Assembly (NCBI GenBank): GCA_021785795.1
Contig: JAJYEK010000156.1
Span: 1 to 8,010 of the forward strand
Direction: 5' to 3'
Length of the DNA stretch: 8,010 bases
Source of the DNA: Pseudomonadota bacterium
GTDB taxonomy: Bacteria > Pseudomonadota > Gammaproteobacteria > Acidiferrobacterales > UBA6901
This document shows positions 1 through 7,660 of this stretch, in pieces. The notes beneath the pieces were generated by a model. That model was not told where the DNA came from. It saw only the letters and a program-made list of their open reading frames with translations, and searched no databases. The translations under genes and the position numbers were made by a program. Positions within the stretch are counted from its first letter, which is position 1. Each line of letters starts with the position of its first letter.

Positions 1-252
1 TGGGTCGGCGTGGTATTCGCCATCGGACAGACGCTGGAGAGCACGGTGCTGACCCCCCATCTGGTCGGTGGACGCATCGGCCTGCATCCGGTCGCGGTGA
101 TTTTTGCGGTCATGGCGGGCGGGCAGCTTTTCGGCTTCATGGGTGTGCTTCTGGCGCTGCCCGGGGCTGCCATCCTGGTGGTGGCGGGGCGCCATTTTCA
201 GGCGCATTCCAGCACGTCCGGTTCCGCCTCCGGGCCGGCAGGGCAGCAGTGA
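1..252 (+). CDS. AI-2E family (PerM-like) permease, C-terminal part
   Basis: This is the last 83 residues of a multi-spanning inner-membrane protein of the AI-2E/PerM (formerly UPF0118) family; the 5' end lies outside the window. The visible part carries the family's C-terminal signature: an E-S-x-x-L-T-P-x-L-V-G stretch (residues 13-23), then G-L-H-P-V (27-31), a hydrophobic segment, and G-F-M-G-V-L-L-A-L-P-G-A-A (about 45-57), which forms the last membrane helices. A short Ser/Gly/Ala-rich cytoplasmic tail ends the protein. Family members include the AI-2 exporter TqsA and Na+/H+ antiporters, so the substrate cannot be named. Its TGA stop (250-252) overlaps the GTG start of hda, so the two are almost certainly co-transcribed and translationally coupled. 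The family call is firm; the transported substrate is unknown. Confidence 0.88.
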   Translation, partial: WVGVVFAIGQTLESTVLTPHLVGGRIGLHPVAVIFAVMAGGQLFGFMGVLLALPGAAILVVAGRHFQAHSSTSGSASGPAGQQ

Positions 253-998
253 GCGGCACGTCGCGCACCGGCCGGCAGCTTGCCCTCGATGTGCGGCTGC
301 GTGACGGGTCGTCGTTCGGCAATTTCTACGATCTCCGGAATCGCGAAGTGCTGACCCGCATCAAGGCAGCGGCCGGGCGGGTGGCCGTGACGGCAGCACA
401 GGGCGGCCCGGCAGAATTCGATCAGATCTTTCTGTGGGGGGAATCCGGCTGCGGCAAGACCCACCTGCTGGAGGCGGCCGCGCGCCTGGTGCAGGAGCAG
501 GGTTTCGCACCGGCATATGTCCCGCTGCAAATGAGTGCGACATGTCCGCCGCAGGTCCTCGAGGACCTAGACTCCTCGGCGCTCATCTGCCTCGATGATA
601 TCCAGGCGGTCGCCGGCAACCGCCCATGGGAGACTGCATTGCTGCACCTGCATGAGCGCACGCGCGCTTGCGCAGGCCTGCTGCTCGCGACTGCGACCGC
701 CAGTCCGGCGCACCTTGGGGCGGTTCTGCCGGATCTTGCAACGCGTTTGTGTACGGGTTTGGTGTACCAGATCCACGCCCTGACCGATGACGACAAGCTC
801 GCGGCGCTGCGTCTGCGGGCGGCTAACCGCGGTCTGGATATGGGTGAAGAGGTGGCACGCTATGTTCTTTCGCGTTATCCGCGTGATCCGCAGGCATTGT
901 TCCGGCTGCTCGATCGCATCGACCAGGCGTCTCTGGCGGCCCAGCGGCGCCTGACGATTCCGTTCCTGCGCGTTCTGCAGGAAGAGAACTGCGCATAG
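249..998 (+). CDS. hda: DnaA regulatory inactivator Hda
   Basis: This 249-residue AAA+ protein is homologous to the DnaA ATPase domain. In E. coli, Hda binds the DNA-loaded beta clamp and stimulates hydrolysis of DnaA-bound ATP, limiting re-initiation of replication. Visible motifs are Walker A G-E-S-G-C-G-K-T-H (residues 64-72), Walker B L-I-C-L-D-D-I (112-118), sensor-1 region L-L-A-T-A-T (145-150), L-P-D-L-A-T-R-L (160-167) containing the arginine-finger position R166, and the conserved end R-R-L-T-I-P-F. The N-terminal Q-L-A-L-D-V (10-15) sits where E. coli Hda has its clamp-binding QLSLPL motif, but the usual proline is Asp. The GTG start at 249 is chosen because it overlaps the preceding stop (GTGA) and puts the clamp motif at the right distance. 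Length matches the family. DnaA itself is excluded by the missing DNA-binding domain IV. Confidence 0.93.
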   Translation: MSGTSRTGRQLALDVRLRDGSSFGNFYDLRNREVLTRIKAAAGRVAVTAAQGGPAEFDQIFLWGESGCGKTHLLEAAARLVQEQGFAPAYVPLQMSATCPPQVLEDLDSSALICLDDIQAVAGNRPWETALLHLHERTRACAGLLLATATASPAHLGAVLPDLATRLCTGLVYQIHALTDDDKLAALRLRAANRGLDMGEEVARYVLSRYPRDPQALFRLLDRIDQASLAAQRRLTIPFLRVLQEENCA

Positions 999-1015
999 CG
1001 GCGCACAAGCCGCCG
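998..1015. terminator. Short hairpin between convergent hda and DUF2069 genes
   Basis: Only 22 nt separate the two convergent stop codons. The spacer and the end of hda can fold into a 5-bp GC stem (GCGGC 998-1002 with GCCGC 1009-1013, or the one-step-shifted CGGCG/CGCCG pairing). There is no T-run on either side, so this is at best a weak, bidirectional or Rho-assisted end and not a proven terminator. Confidence 0.25.
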
Positions 1016-1020
1016 TGGTG

Positions 1021-2485
<1,465 letters not shown>

Positions 2486-2497
2486 CTAACCCGTTTC

Positions 2498-2501
2498 GGA
2501 G
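2498..2501 (+). promoter_or_regulatory. Ribosome binding site of the LysM gene
   Basis: GGAG lies 10 nt ahead of the ATG at 2512, in an A-rich, weakly structured leader. It supports this ATG as the start. Confidence 0.6.
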
Positions 2502-2511
2502 ATACACCAAA

Positions 2512-2976
2512 ATGAGTAACAAGCTGGCGGGAGGCGTGAAGGCCTCTCTGTTTGTGGCGATGGCCGTGGCCCTGGGTGCATGTGCGACGACACCGAAGCA
2601 GGAGACGGCACCTCCCGCGCAGACACCGGCAGCGAGTGCTCCCGCCCCTCAGCCTTCGGCCCCTGAGAGCCAGGCTGCTTCCACGACCCCGGAAGCCATT
2701 TCGAGCTACGAGGTCAACCGTGGTGACTGTCTGTGGACGATCGCTGGCCAGAGCCAGATCTACGGCAACCCGTACGAATGGCCGCTCATCTACAAGGCGA
2801 ACAGCGCCGAGATCAAGCACGGTCCGGACCTGATTTTCCCGGGCCAGCAGTTCAGCATCGAGCGCGGCGCATCGAGCGCTGCAGTGGATCGCGCGATGCA
2901 CTATGCCAAGACCCGCGGTGCCTGGAAGCTGGGTGTGGAAGGATCTGCCGACCGGGCCTATCTGCGCGGCGAGTGA
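2512..2976 (+). CDS. LysM-domain lipoprotein (peptidoglycan-binding)
   Basis: This 154-residue envelope protein has a lipoprotein signal peptide (basic N-terminus, hydrophobic residues 11-23) ending in the lipobox L-G-A-C, with Cys24 as the predicted lipidation site. Ala at +2 suggests outer-membrane rather than inner-membrane retention. Residues 25-62 are a Pro/Ala/Thr-rich, probably disordered linker. A LysM domain (about 65-117) starts S-Y-E-V-N-R-G-D-C-L-W-T-I-A and includes W-P-L-I-Y-K-A-N, I-K-x-x-D-L-I-F-P-G-Q; LysM folds bind GlcNAc-containing peptidoglycan. A 35-residue tail (120-154) contains T-R-G-A-W-K-L-G and D-R-A-Y-L and looks like a conserved module rather than filler. There is no catalytic domain, so a structural or tethering role is inferred. 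The gene has its own promoter and terminator, so it is probably monocistronic and well expressed. Confidence 0.87.
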   Translation: MSNKLAGGVKASLFVAMAVALGACATTPKQETAPPAQTPAASAPAPQPSAPESQAASTTPEAISSYEVNRGDCLWTIAGQSQIYGNPYEWPLIYKANSAEIKHGPDLIFPGQQFSIERGASSAAVDRAMHYAKTRGAWKLGVEGSADRAYLRGE

Positions 2977-3015
2977 GCCGTATCCGCGAAGATACCTGAT
3001 CCAGTTTGGCAAGCG

Positions 3016-3044
3016 AAAAAGGACCCTGCGGGGTCCTTTTTTTT
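3016..3044 (+). terminator. Intrinsic terminator after the LysM gene
   Basis: The stem GGACCC (3021-3026) / GGGTCC (3031-3036) with tetraloop TGCG is followed by eight T residues (3037-3044); flanking A5/T5 extend the stem. It lies 39 nt after the LysM stop. In the opposite direction the hairpin is followed by five Ts, so it probably also ends transcripts of the leftward PilZ-like gene, whose stop is at 3182. Confidence 0.92.
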
Positions 3045-3181
3045 GGTACGCCAGACAGGGGGAAGAATTAGCCAGGGTGTCGCGGGCGACTGCGAATCTG
3101 GAGGAAGCCGGAGGCAAAGCGCCGGCCGCCGAACAGGAAGCGGATAGGAGGCGGCACGGCGGAGCCAGGCGGTATCCGGGG

Positions 3182-4801
3182 TCAGTCCAGAAACACAAAC
3201 TCGAATTGGTCGAACGAGCCGGTTTGGTTCACGAGCCGGGTAGCGCGTATTTGATGGGTGCGCAAGCCATCGTCGAGAATCAGGATGCGTTGCGGCTTGA
3301 ACGATCCGTACGGTGTGATCAGGGTTTGCGGCTGTCGCAGGGGCTTGATCTCCGGCAGTCGCAGCGCCATCGCGAAATTGTTTCCGGGTGCACCATTCAC
3401 TGCGACTGCGACAGGTTCCGCGGCGGGGGCGAGTCGCTGAGCCCCGATCTCGATCTGGTCTGATTCGGAACTGCGCGCCCAGCGCACGACGGCAATTTCC
3501 CACTCTGTTTTCAGGTCGACGATCCGCACGGCGATGAGGTCTCCGACCTGGACGTGCCGGCCGGCTGCATCGCTCGATCCGAGCGAAAATCCGCCCGCAC
3601 TTTCGTCCAGCAGAATCCACGGCTCGCCCGGAATTGTCTTTTGATCTACAGGCGCGCCGGGCCCTGCGTTCTGGCTGCCGACTTCCCGGCGCGCCGGTTG
3701 CGGTCCCACTTCCGTTGTGCTCGGCATGAATGGCGCGCCGCCATTGACGCAAAGTCGTATGTTGCCGATTCCGCGGACGACCCCGGCTTTCGCATCATCC
3801 CTGGGCGTTCGCGAGAAATACCGCTTGGGGTTCACGCCCCACGAAGTGATGAGGCGCATGAGCATCTCCTGCCCGCGGTTGGCGTAGAAATCCTTTCCAA
3901 GGGTGTCGGGTGTTGGCTGCACGCCGTTTCGCAGCGCACTGAGCTGCTCGTGCATGGTTAGCACAAGCCCGACCGTATCGAGCAGCCGGTACGGTGATTC
4001 CGTAGTGAACCGCAGGTTTCGGGTGTCGCCAATGCCGGCGCGATCGCTCTCGAGGCTGACCAGAAACTGGCACTCGGCCTTGAGCGCGGCCATCACCGGA
4101 GTGATCTGGGCCAGCGGCGCATAGGCGTCGAGGTACTGGTCTATTTTCTGCAATAGCTGAGCCGGGAGATGATAGGGGTCGCTGAAGCCCAGCAGCAGTG
4201 CCTGTTTATACGCATGTCCGACGCTGCTGTGTGCGACGGCAGCGTTGAATCCGTCGTCTACCGGCACTGCCGTGATTCCCCTGGTCTCGGCATAGCGGTA
4301 AAGCTCATGCATCTCACGCCACGTTCCTTCCGGGACGGGTGCGTAGAGTTCATAGGAGCGGCTGATAACCTGTGTGAGATAACGGATTGCGCGCTGCGTC
4401 GCCAGCGCAAGTTCCGGTGTCGCTTCCGGGTCCGGCACGCTGCTCTCGCTGAGGCCGAGAACGATGCGCTTATAGCCATATGCCATCTCGACCTGGAACT
4501 GGTGCACGCGCTCTGCCACCAGCCTGCTGTCTTGCGGCAGAGGCAAGGGCAGGCCAAGGTAGCGCCTCCGCTGTTCAGTGCAGACGATCTGTACGGGCCG
4601 GCGGTAAATCTCGAGAAGCCGGAGCCGGGTCTTGGCGTCGAGCGGCTGGCGGTTCAACCGGATCAGCGCGCTGATCAGCTGGTGGCTGGATTCAGCCGTG
4701 TTCAGCACCGGCAGGTCGGCGAGCCAGCGTTCGGTTTCGGCAGGGTCGAAGTTGACCACAACCGAACCGGACAGCTGCGGAAGGGCAAATTGTAGGGTCA
4801 T
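3182..4801 (-). CDS. Large protein with C-terminal PilZ-like (c-di-GMP-type) domain
   Basis: This 539-residue protein is soluble, with no signal peptide or membrane segment. Residues 1-320 are mostly helical and match no family I can name. The region from about 326 to 460 resembles PilZ, the c-di-GMP-binding fold: R-Y-F-S-R (327-331) fits RxxxR, D-E-S-A-G-G (399-404) fits [D/N]xSxxG, and it is followed by V-Q-V-G-D-L, V-V-R-W-A-R and I-E-I-G-A-Q-R-L, typical of the PilZ beta barrel. The two motifs are 67 residues apart, much more than usual, with a Pro/Gly/Ser-rich probable linker (about 360-390). The last 80 residues are beta-rich and could be a second small barrel. The ATG at 4801 has TAGG 6 nt upstream. 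The likely role is c-di-GMP sensing in motility, adhesion or surface behaviour, but this is inferred from the domain only. Neighbours do not help: acs lies upstream on the same strand, 583 nt away. Confidence 0.72.
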   Translation of the reverse strand: MTLQFALPQLSGSVVVNFDPAETERWLADLPVLNTAESSHQLISALIRLNRQPLDAKTRLRLLEIYRRPVQIVCTEQRRRYLGLPLPLPQDSRLVAERVHQFQVEMAYGYKRIVLGLSESSVPDPEATPELALATQRAIRYLTQVISRSYELYAPVPEGTWREMHELYRYAETRGITAVPVDDGFNAAVAHSSVGHAYKQALLLGFSDPYHLPAQLLQKIDQYLDAYAPLAQITPVMAALKAECQFLVSLESDRAGIGDTRNLRFTTESPYRLLDTVGLVLTMHEQLSALRNGVQPTPDTLGKDFYANRGQEMLMRLITSWGVNPKRYFSRTPRDDAKAGVVRGIGNIRLCVNGGAPFMPSTTEVGPQPARREVGSQNAGPGAPVDQKTIPGEPWILLDESAGGFSLGSSDAAGRHVQVGDLIAVRIVDLKTEWEIAVVRWARSSESDQIEIGAQRLAPAAEPVAVAVNGAPGNNFAMALRLPEIKPLRQPQTLITPYGSFKPQRILILDDGLRTHQIRATRLVNQTGSFDQFEFVFLD

Positions 4802-4855
4802 CGCATGCCTAGAGTATTGTCGGGAGCACTCGGACCTGAACGCGTATGAATCTGC

Positions 4856-5146
4856 TTATGTTTTAATAATTCTTTTGGCTCGTTTTTTTATCAGATCTTC
4901 TTCAAATCTAGCATCTTTCCCGGGTGATATCACTTTCCTGCCCTTCCGGAGCCGGACCGGCCCATGGCGGGGGAAATCAATGAATTCGAAATGGTCCTGG
5001 CTGCTGGTGACCACCGCGGTCTCTGGCGCATTGTCGGAAGACCGCCTTACGCCGTTCCCGTTACGTGCGACCGGAGCCGGAACGCTGTGAGAGGTGGTGG
5101 GGTGCCCGCCTGGTTCCGGGGTTGCTTCCGATGGGGCCCTTCGCAT
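4856..5146 (-). CDS. Doubtful small ORF with lysine-rich C-terminus
   Basis: A 96-codon frame (possible internal GTG starts would give about 56 residues or fewer) ends in a plausible-looking segment: D-H-F-E-F-I-D-F-P, then a basic stretch, then F-E-E-D-L-I-K-K-R-A-K-R-I-I-K-T. The last 25 codons use AT-rich and rare codons (AGA, ATA, AAA), unlike the surrounding genes; the first 40 codons look like random GC-rich translation. No family is recognised, and no strong ribosome binding site is seen. It could be a small basic protein, the remnant of a larger gene, or simply the AT-rich promoter region of the PilZ-like gene read as codons. The last seems at least as likely. Confidence 0.2.
   Translation of the reverse strand: MRRAPSEATPEPGGHPTTSHSVPAPVARNGNGVRRSSDNAPETAVVTSSQDHFEFIDFPRHGPVRLRKGRKVISPGKDARFEEDLIKKRAKRIIKT
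4980..5090 (+). CDS. Doubtful 36-residue ORF with signal-like N-terminus
   Basis: An ATG preceded by GGGGGA at 5-nt spacing opens a 36-residue frame starting M-N-S-K-W-S-W-L-L-V-T-T-A-V-S-G-A, a basic-then-hydrophobic pattern like a short signal peptide or membrane-anchored micropeptide. It ends at TGA 5088-5090. No promoter or homologue is recognised, and it overlaps the other doubtful small ORF on the opposite strand, so at most one of the two is likely real. Confidence 0.15.
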   Translation: MNSKWSWLLVTTAVSGALSEDRLTPFPLRATGAGTL

Positions 5147-5348
5147 GCGGGCTGCGGATGCTGAACCCGGTATTCTGGCGGCCGCTTACGATCGCCGTGC
5201 TGCCCAAACATGGCGATGGCACGAGCGCCGGGGGCCGCGGCCTTGCCCGGGAGGTGGCGCTTGGCCCGCAGTGCGCACATGGCCGCGGGTCGGCCGGCGT
5301 CGGCGCAGGTTCCGACTGGCCGGTCGGCGTTCGTAACGCACTGGCACA

Positions 5349-5377
5349 GCGCGCGCCTTCTGCCGCTTGGTGCGCGC
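5349..5377 (-). terminator. GC-rich hairpin just after acs
   Basis: Starting 8 nt beyond the acs stop, GCGCGCGCC (5349-5357) and GGTGCGCGC (5369-5377) can pair as a 9-bp stem with one mismatch and an 11-nt loop. No T-run follows in the leftward direction, so it is not a canonical intrinsic terminator; it may stabilise the acs 3' end or aid Rho-dependent termination. Confidence 0.3.
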
Positions 5378-5384
5378 AGCACCC

Positions 5385-7322
5385 CTACTTGGTTGCGCGA
5401 TTCTTGATGAGGTCATCGACGACCGCCGGGTCGGAGAGTGTCGTGGTATCCCCCAGGGAATCTGTTTCGTTGGCCGCAATCTTGCGCAGGATGCGGCGCA
5501 TGATCTTGCCGGAGCGCGTCTTGGGCAGCCCGGGTGCCCATTGAATGACATCGGGCGTCGCGATGGCGCCGATCTCGCTTCGGACCAGCATGACCAGTTC
5601 CTGGCGCAATTTGTCGTTCGGTTCGATGCCGGCCATCGGGGTCACGTAGGCGTAGATCCCCTGGCCCTTGATGTCGTGGGGAAACCCGACCACTGCCGCC
5701 TCGGCCACGGCTTCATGCAGTACCAGCGCGCTTTCCACCTCGGCGGTTCCCAGCCGATGTCCGGCGACGTTGATCACGTCATCGACGCGTCCGGTTACCC
5801 AGTAGTAGCCGTCGGAGTCGCGCCGTGCGCCATCTCCGGAAAAATACATCCCCGGATAAGTCTTGAAATAGGTGTCTATGAAGCGCGAATGATCGCCGTA
5901 GATGGTGCGCATCTGGCCGGGCCAGGAGCGGGTGATCACCAGGTTTCCGCTGCCGGCACCTTCCACGAGCTTTCCTTCGGCGTCGACCAGTGCCGGCACG
6001 ATTCCGAAGAACGGGTGTGTAGCGGATCCGGGTTTGAGGCGGGTTGCGCCGGGCAGCGGTGTTATCAGGATTCCTCCGGTTTCGGTCTGCCACCACGTGT
6101 CCATCACCGGACAGCGCGAATCGCCGACCACCCGGTAATACCACTCCCATGCTTCGGGATTGATGGGCTCGCCGACGGTTCCGAGCACCCGAAGACTCGT
6201 GCGCCGCGTGCTCTTGAGCGGTTCGTCGCCTTCGCGCATAAGCGCACGGATCGCCGTGGGCGCGGTATAGAAGATGTTGACCTTGTGTTTGTCGATGACC
6301 TCCCAGAAGCGCGATGCCGTAGGGTAGGTCGGAATGCCCTCGAACATGAGTGTGGTGGCCCGGTTTGCGAGCGGACCGTAGACAATGTACGAGTGTCCCG
6401 TTACCCAGCCGACGTCAGCGGTACACCAGTAGATGTCTCCGTCGTGATAATCGAAGACATACTTGTGGGTTATCGCTGCAAACAGCAGGTAGCCGCCCGT
6501 TGTATGCAGGACACCCTTGGGTTTGCCTGTGGAGCCCGAGGTGTAGAGGATGAACAGCGGGTCCTCGGCGTCCATTTCTTCGACCGGACAGTCGCGAGCA
6601 GCCTCGGCCATCGCCTCGTGGTACCAGATGTCGCGGTTATCGTGCCATATTACCGGGCCGCCGCTGCGCTTCACGACCAGTACGGTGTGTACGTTCTGGC
6701 ACGTCATGACGGCCTTGTCCGTATTGTTCTTGAGCGGAATCTTCTTGCTGCCGCGAATGCCTTCATCCGCCGTTATCACCACGCGGCAGTCGGAGTCGAG
6801 AATTCGGTCCTTCAGGGATTCGGGAGAGAATCCTCCGAACACCACCGAATGCACGGCACCGATGCGGGCGCAGGCGAGCATGGCGTATGCTGCCTCCGGG
6901 ATCATCGGCATGTAGATACAGACGCGGTCTCCCTTCCTGACGCCACGGCTCTTTAGAACGTTTGCCAGACGGCATACGTGTTCGTGCAGTTCGCGGTAGG
7001 TGATCCGGCGGTCAGCCCAGGGATCGTCCCCCTCCCAGATGATTGCGATCTGATCGCCATGCTCTTCCAGATGACGGTCTACGCAGTTGTAGCAGGCATT
7101 GAGCTTTGCGCCGATGAACCAGCGGATGCCGGCTTTCTGAAAATCCCAGTCGGAAACCTTGTTCCATGGCCTGGACCAGGTGAGGAACGCCCTGGCCTGT
7201 TCGTCCCAGAAGCCGTCCGGGTCGGAGACTGAACGGGCATACATCTGCTGGTAACGCTGCGCGGAAATATGGGCAGTTTTTGCGAGCGCTGCCGGAACGT
7301 TATATACCTTCTCGCTTGACAT
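5385..7322 (-). CDS. acs: Acetyl-CoA synthetase (AMP-forming)
   Basis: This 645-residue cytoplasmic enzyme converts acetate, ATP and CoA to acetyl-CoA, AMP and PPi through an acetyl-adenylate. Full-length family features are visible: W-x-x-P-W-x-K-V (49-56) near the N-terminus, the P-loop-like A3 motif [11 protein letters not shown] (260-270), V-G-E-P-I-N-P-E (383-390), [10 protein letters not shown] (408-417) with the tryptophans that restrict the acyl pocket to acetate, S-G-D-G (495-498), and the hinge/A8 motif [18 protein letters not shown] (511-528). Near the end, [11 protein letters not shown] holds Lys606, the lysine that protein acetyltransferases modify to switch off Acs in enterics. 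The length is standard (E. coli 652). The ATG at 7322 has GAGG 9 nt upstream. It lies downstream of a SatP-type acetate transporter on the same strand. Confidence 0.97.
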   Translation of the reverse strand: MSSEKVYNVPAALAKTAHISAQRYQQMYARSVSDPDGFWDEQARAFLTWSRPWNKVSDWDFQKAGIRWFIGAKLNACYNCVDRHLEEHGDQIAIIWEGDDPWADRRITYRELHEHVCRLANVLKSRGVRKGDRVCIYMPMIPEAAYAMLACARIGAVHSVVFGGFSPESLKDRILDSDCRVVITADEGIRGSKKIPLKNNTDKAVMTCQNVHTVLVVKRSGGPVIWHDNRDIWYHEAMAEAARDCPVEEMDAEDPLFILYTSGSTGKPKGVLHTTGGYLLFAAITHKYVFDYHDGDIYWCTADVGWVTGHSYIVYGPLANRATTLMFEGIPTYPTASRFWEVIDKHKVNIFYTAPTAIRALMREGDEPLKSTRRTSLRVLGTVGEPINPEAWEWYYRVVGDSRCPVMDTWWQTETGGILITPLPGATRLKPGSATHPFFGIVPALVDAEGKLVEGAGSGNLVITRSWPGQMRTIYGDHSRFIDTYFKTYPGMYFSGDGARRDSDGYYWVTGRVDDVINVAGHRLGTAEVESALVLHEAVAEAAVVGFPHDIKGQGIYAYVTPMAGIEPNDKLRQELVMLVRSEIGAIATPDVIQWAPGLPKTRSGKIMRRILRKIAANETDSLGDTTTLSDPAVVDDLIKNRATK

Positions 7323-7331
7323 GGTCTCTTA

Positions 7332-7335
7332 CCTC
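7332..7335 (-). promoter_or_regulatory. Ribosome binding site of acs
   Basis: GAGG on the minus strand lies 9 nt ahead of the acs ATG (7322), supporting that start. Confidence 0.6.
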
Positions 7336-7423
7336 GTTTCACTGTCTTCGCGAACCGCTATGGAGGGATTCGCAAAGGTTACATCGCTGTCGTGCCGAGC
7401 ACCAAACCCGCAATCCGCCCGTG

Positions 7424-7448
7424 CCCGGAAAATAACACATTTTCCTGG
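7424..7448. promoter_or_regulatory. Inverted repeat upstream of acs (possible operator)
   Basis: GGAAAAT (7427-7433) and ATTTTCC (7439-7445) form a perfect 7-bp inverted repeat around a 5-nt spacer. One mismatch further out, CC (7424-7425) pairs with GG (7447-7448). It lies about 105 nt upstream of the acs start, a plausible place for regulator binding. It does not fit a CRP/FNR half-site pattern (TGTGA or TTGAT), and the regulator is unknown. Confidence 0.4.
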
Positions 7449-7616
7449 TCTAGCGGTGCAGCACGGAACGCCGTTTGCATTGTGGATATTCGCGCATTTT
7501 TTACGCAGTGTGTACGCTGCTGTGGTACGGCCGGCGGCTAAGAAACGCGTGCACACCTTAATTTCATGATGTGCCCGGCAAGCAGTTTTAAGACAGTATC
7601 TGTCCTGTGCCAGCTC

Positions 7617-7641
7617 GGGCGGCCGCACGCGGCGGCCGCCC
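7617..7641 (-). terminator. Strong GC hairpin 3' of the acetate transporter gene
   Basis: A perfect 10-bp inverted repeat, GGGCGGCCGC (7617-7626) and GCGGCCGCCC (7632-7641), with a 5-nt loop lies 19 nt past the transporter stop. The leftward continuation has no T-run, so it is not a canonical intrinsic terminator. It could protect the satP mRNA 3' end or attenuate read-through into acs. Confidence 0.45.
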
Positions 7642-7660
7642 CCGAACCCCCCATCCTTCC

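Larger units (their letters stand above)
4802..5384. other. Stretch without a convincing gene between acs and the PilZ-like gene
   Basis: This is one of the longest gene-poor parts of the window. Positions 4850-4920 are markedly AT-rich against a GC-rich background, which suits a promoter region for the leftward PilZ-like gene, though no clean -35/-10 pair is visible. Positions 5090-5384 are very GC-rich, with many short self-complementary words (for example the 10-bp palindrome GGCCGCGGCC at 5233-5242) and no protein-like frame. No tRNA, 6S, tmRNA, SRP or RNase P RNA signature was recognised. Two doubtful small reading frames are listed separately. Confidence 0.5.
7323..7660. other. acs upstream region (satP-acs intergenic)
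   Basis: This 338-nt gap separates two leftward genes. It holds the acs ribosome binding site, an operator-like dyad at 7424-7448, a short dyad GACAG-TAT-CTGTC (7592-7604), and the GC-rich hairpin at 7617-7641. The inverted pair 7508-7517 / 7547-7556 (9 of 10 complementary) could also fold. I see no clear sigma-70 or sigma-54 promoter, and no protein-like frame. The size and content suggest that acs has its own regulated promoter here besides any read-through from satP. Confidence 0.5.

Noticed and set aside
5090..5384. Possible structured RNA in the GC-rich spacer downstream of acs
   Set aside because: Many short palindromes occur, but none forms a recognisable RNA family, no promoter is visible, and such words are expected by chance at this GC content.
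5367..6956. 529-codon open frame on the plus strand, antisense to acs
   Set aside because: The minus strand encodes an unmistakable full-length acetyl-CoA synthetase; the antisense frame is open because of GC-rich codon bias and resembles no family.
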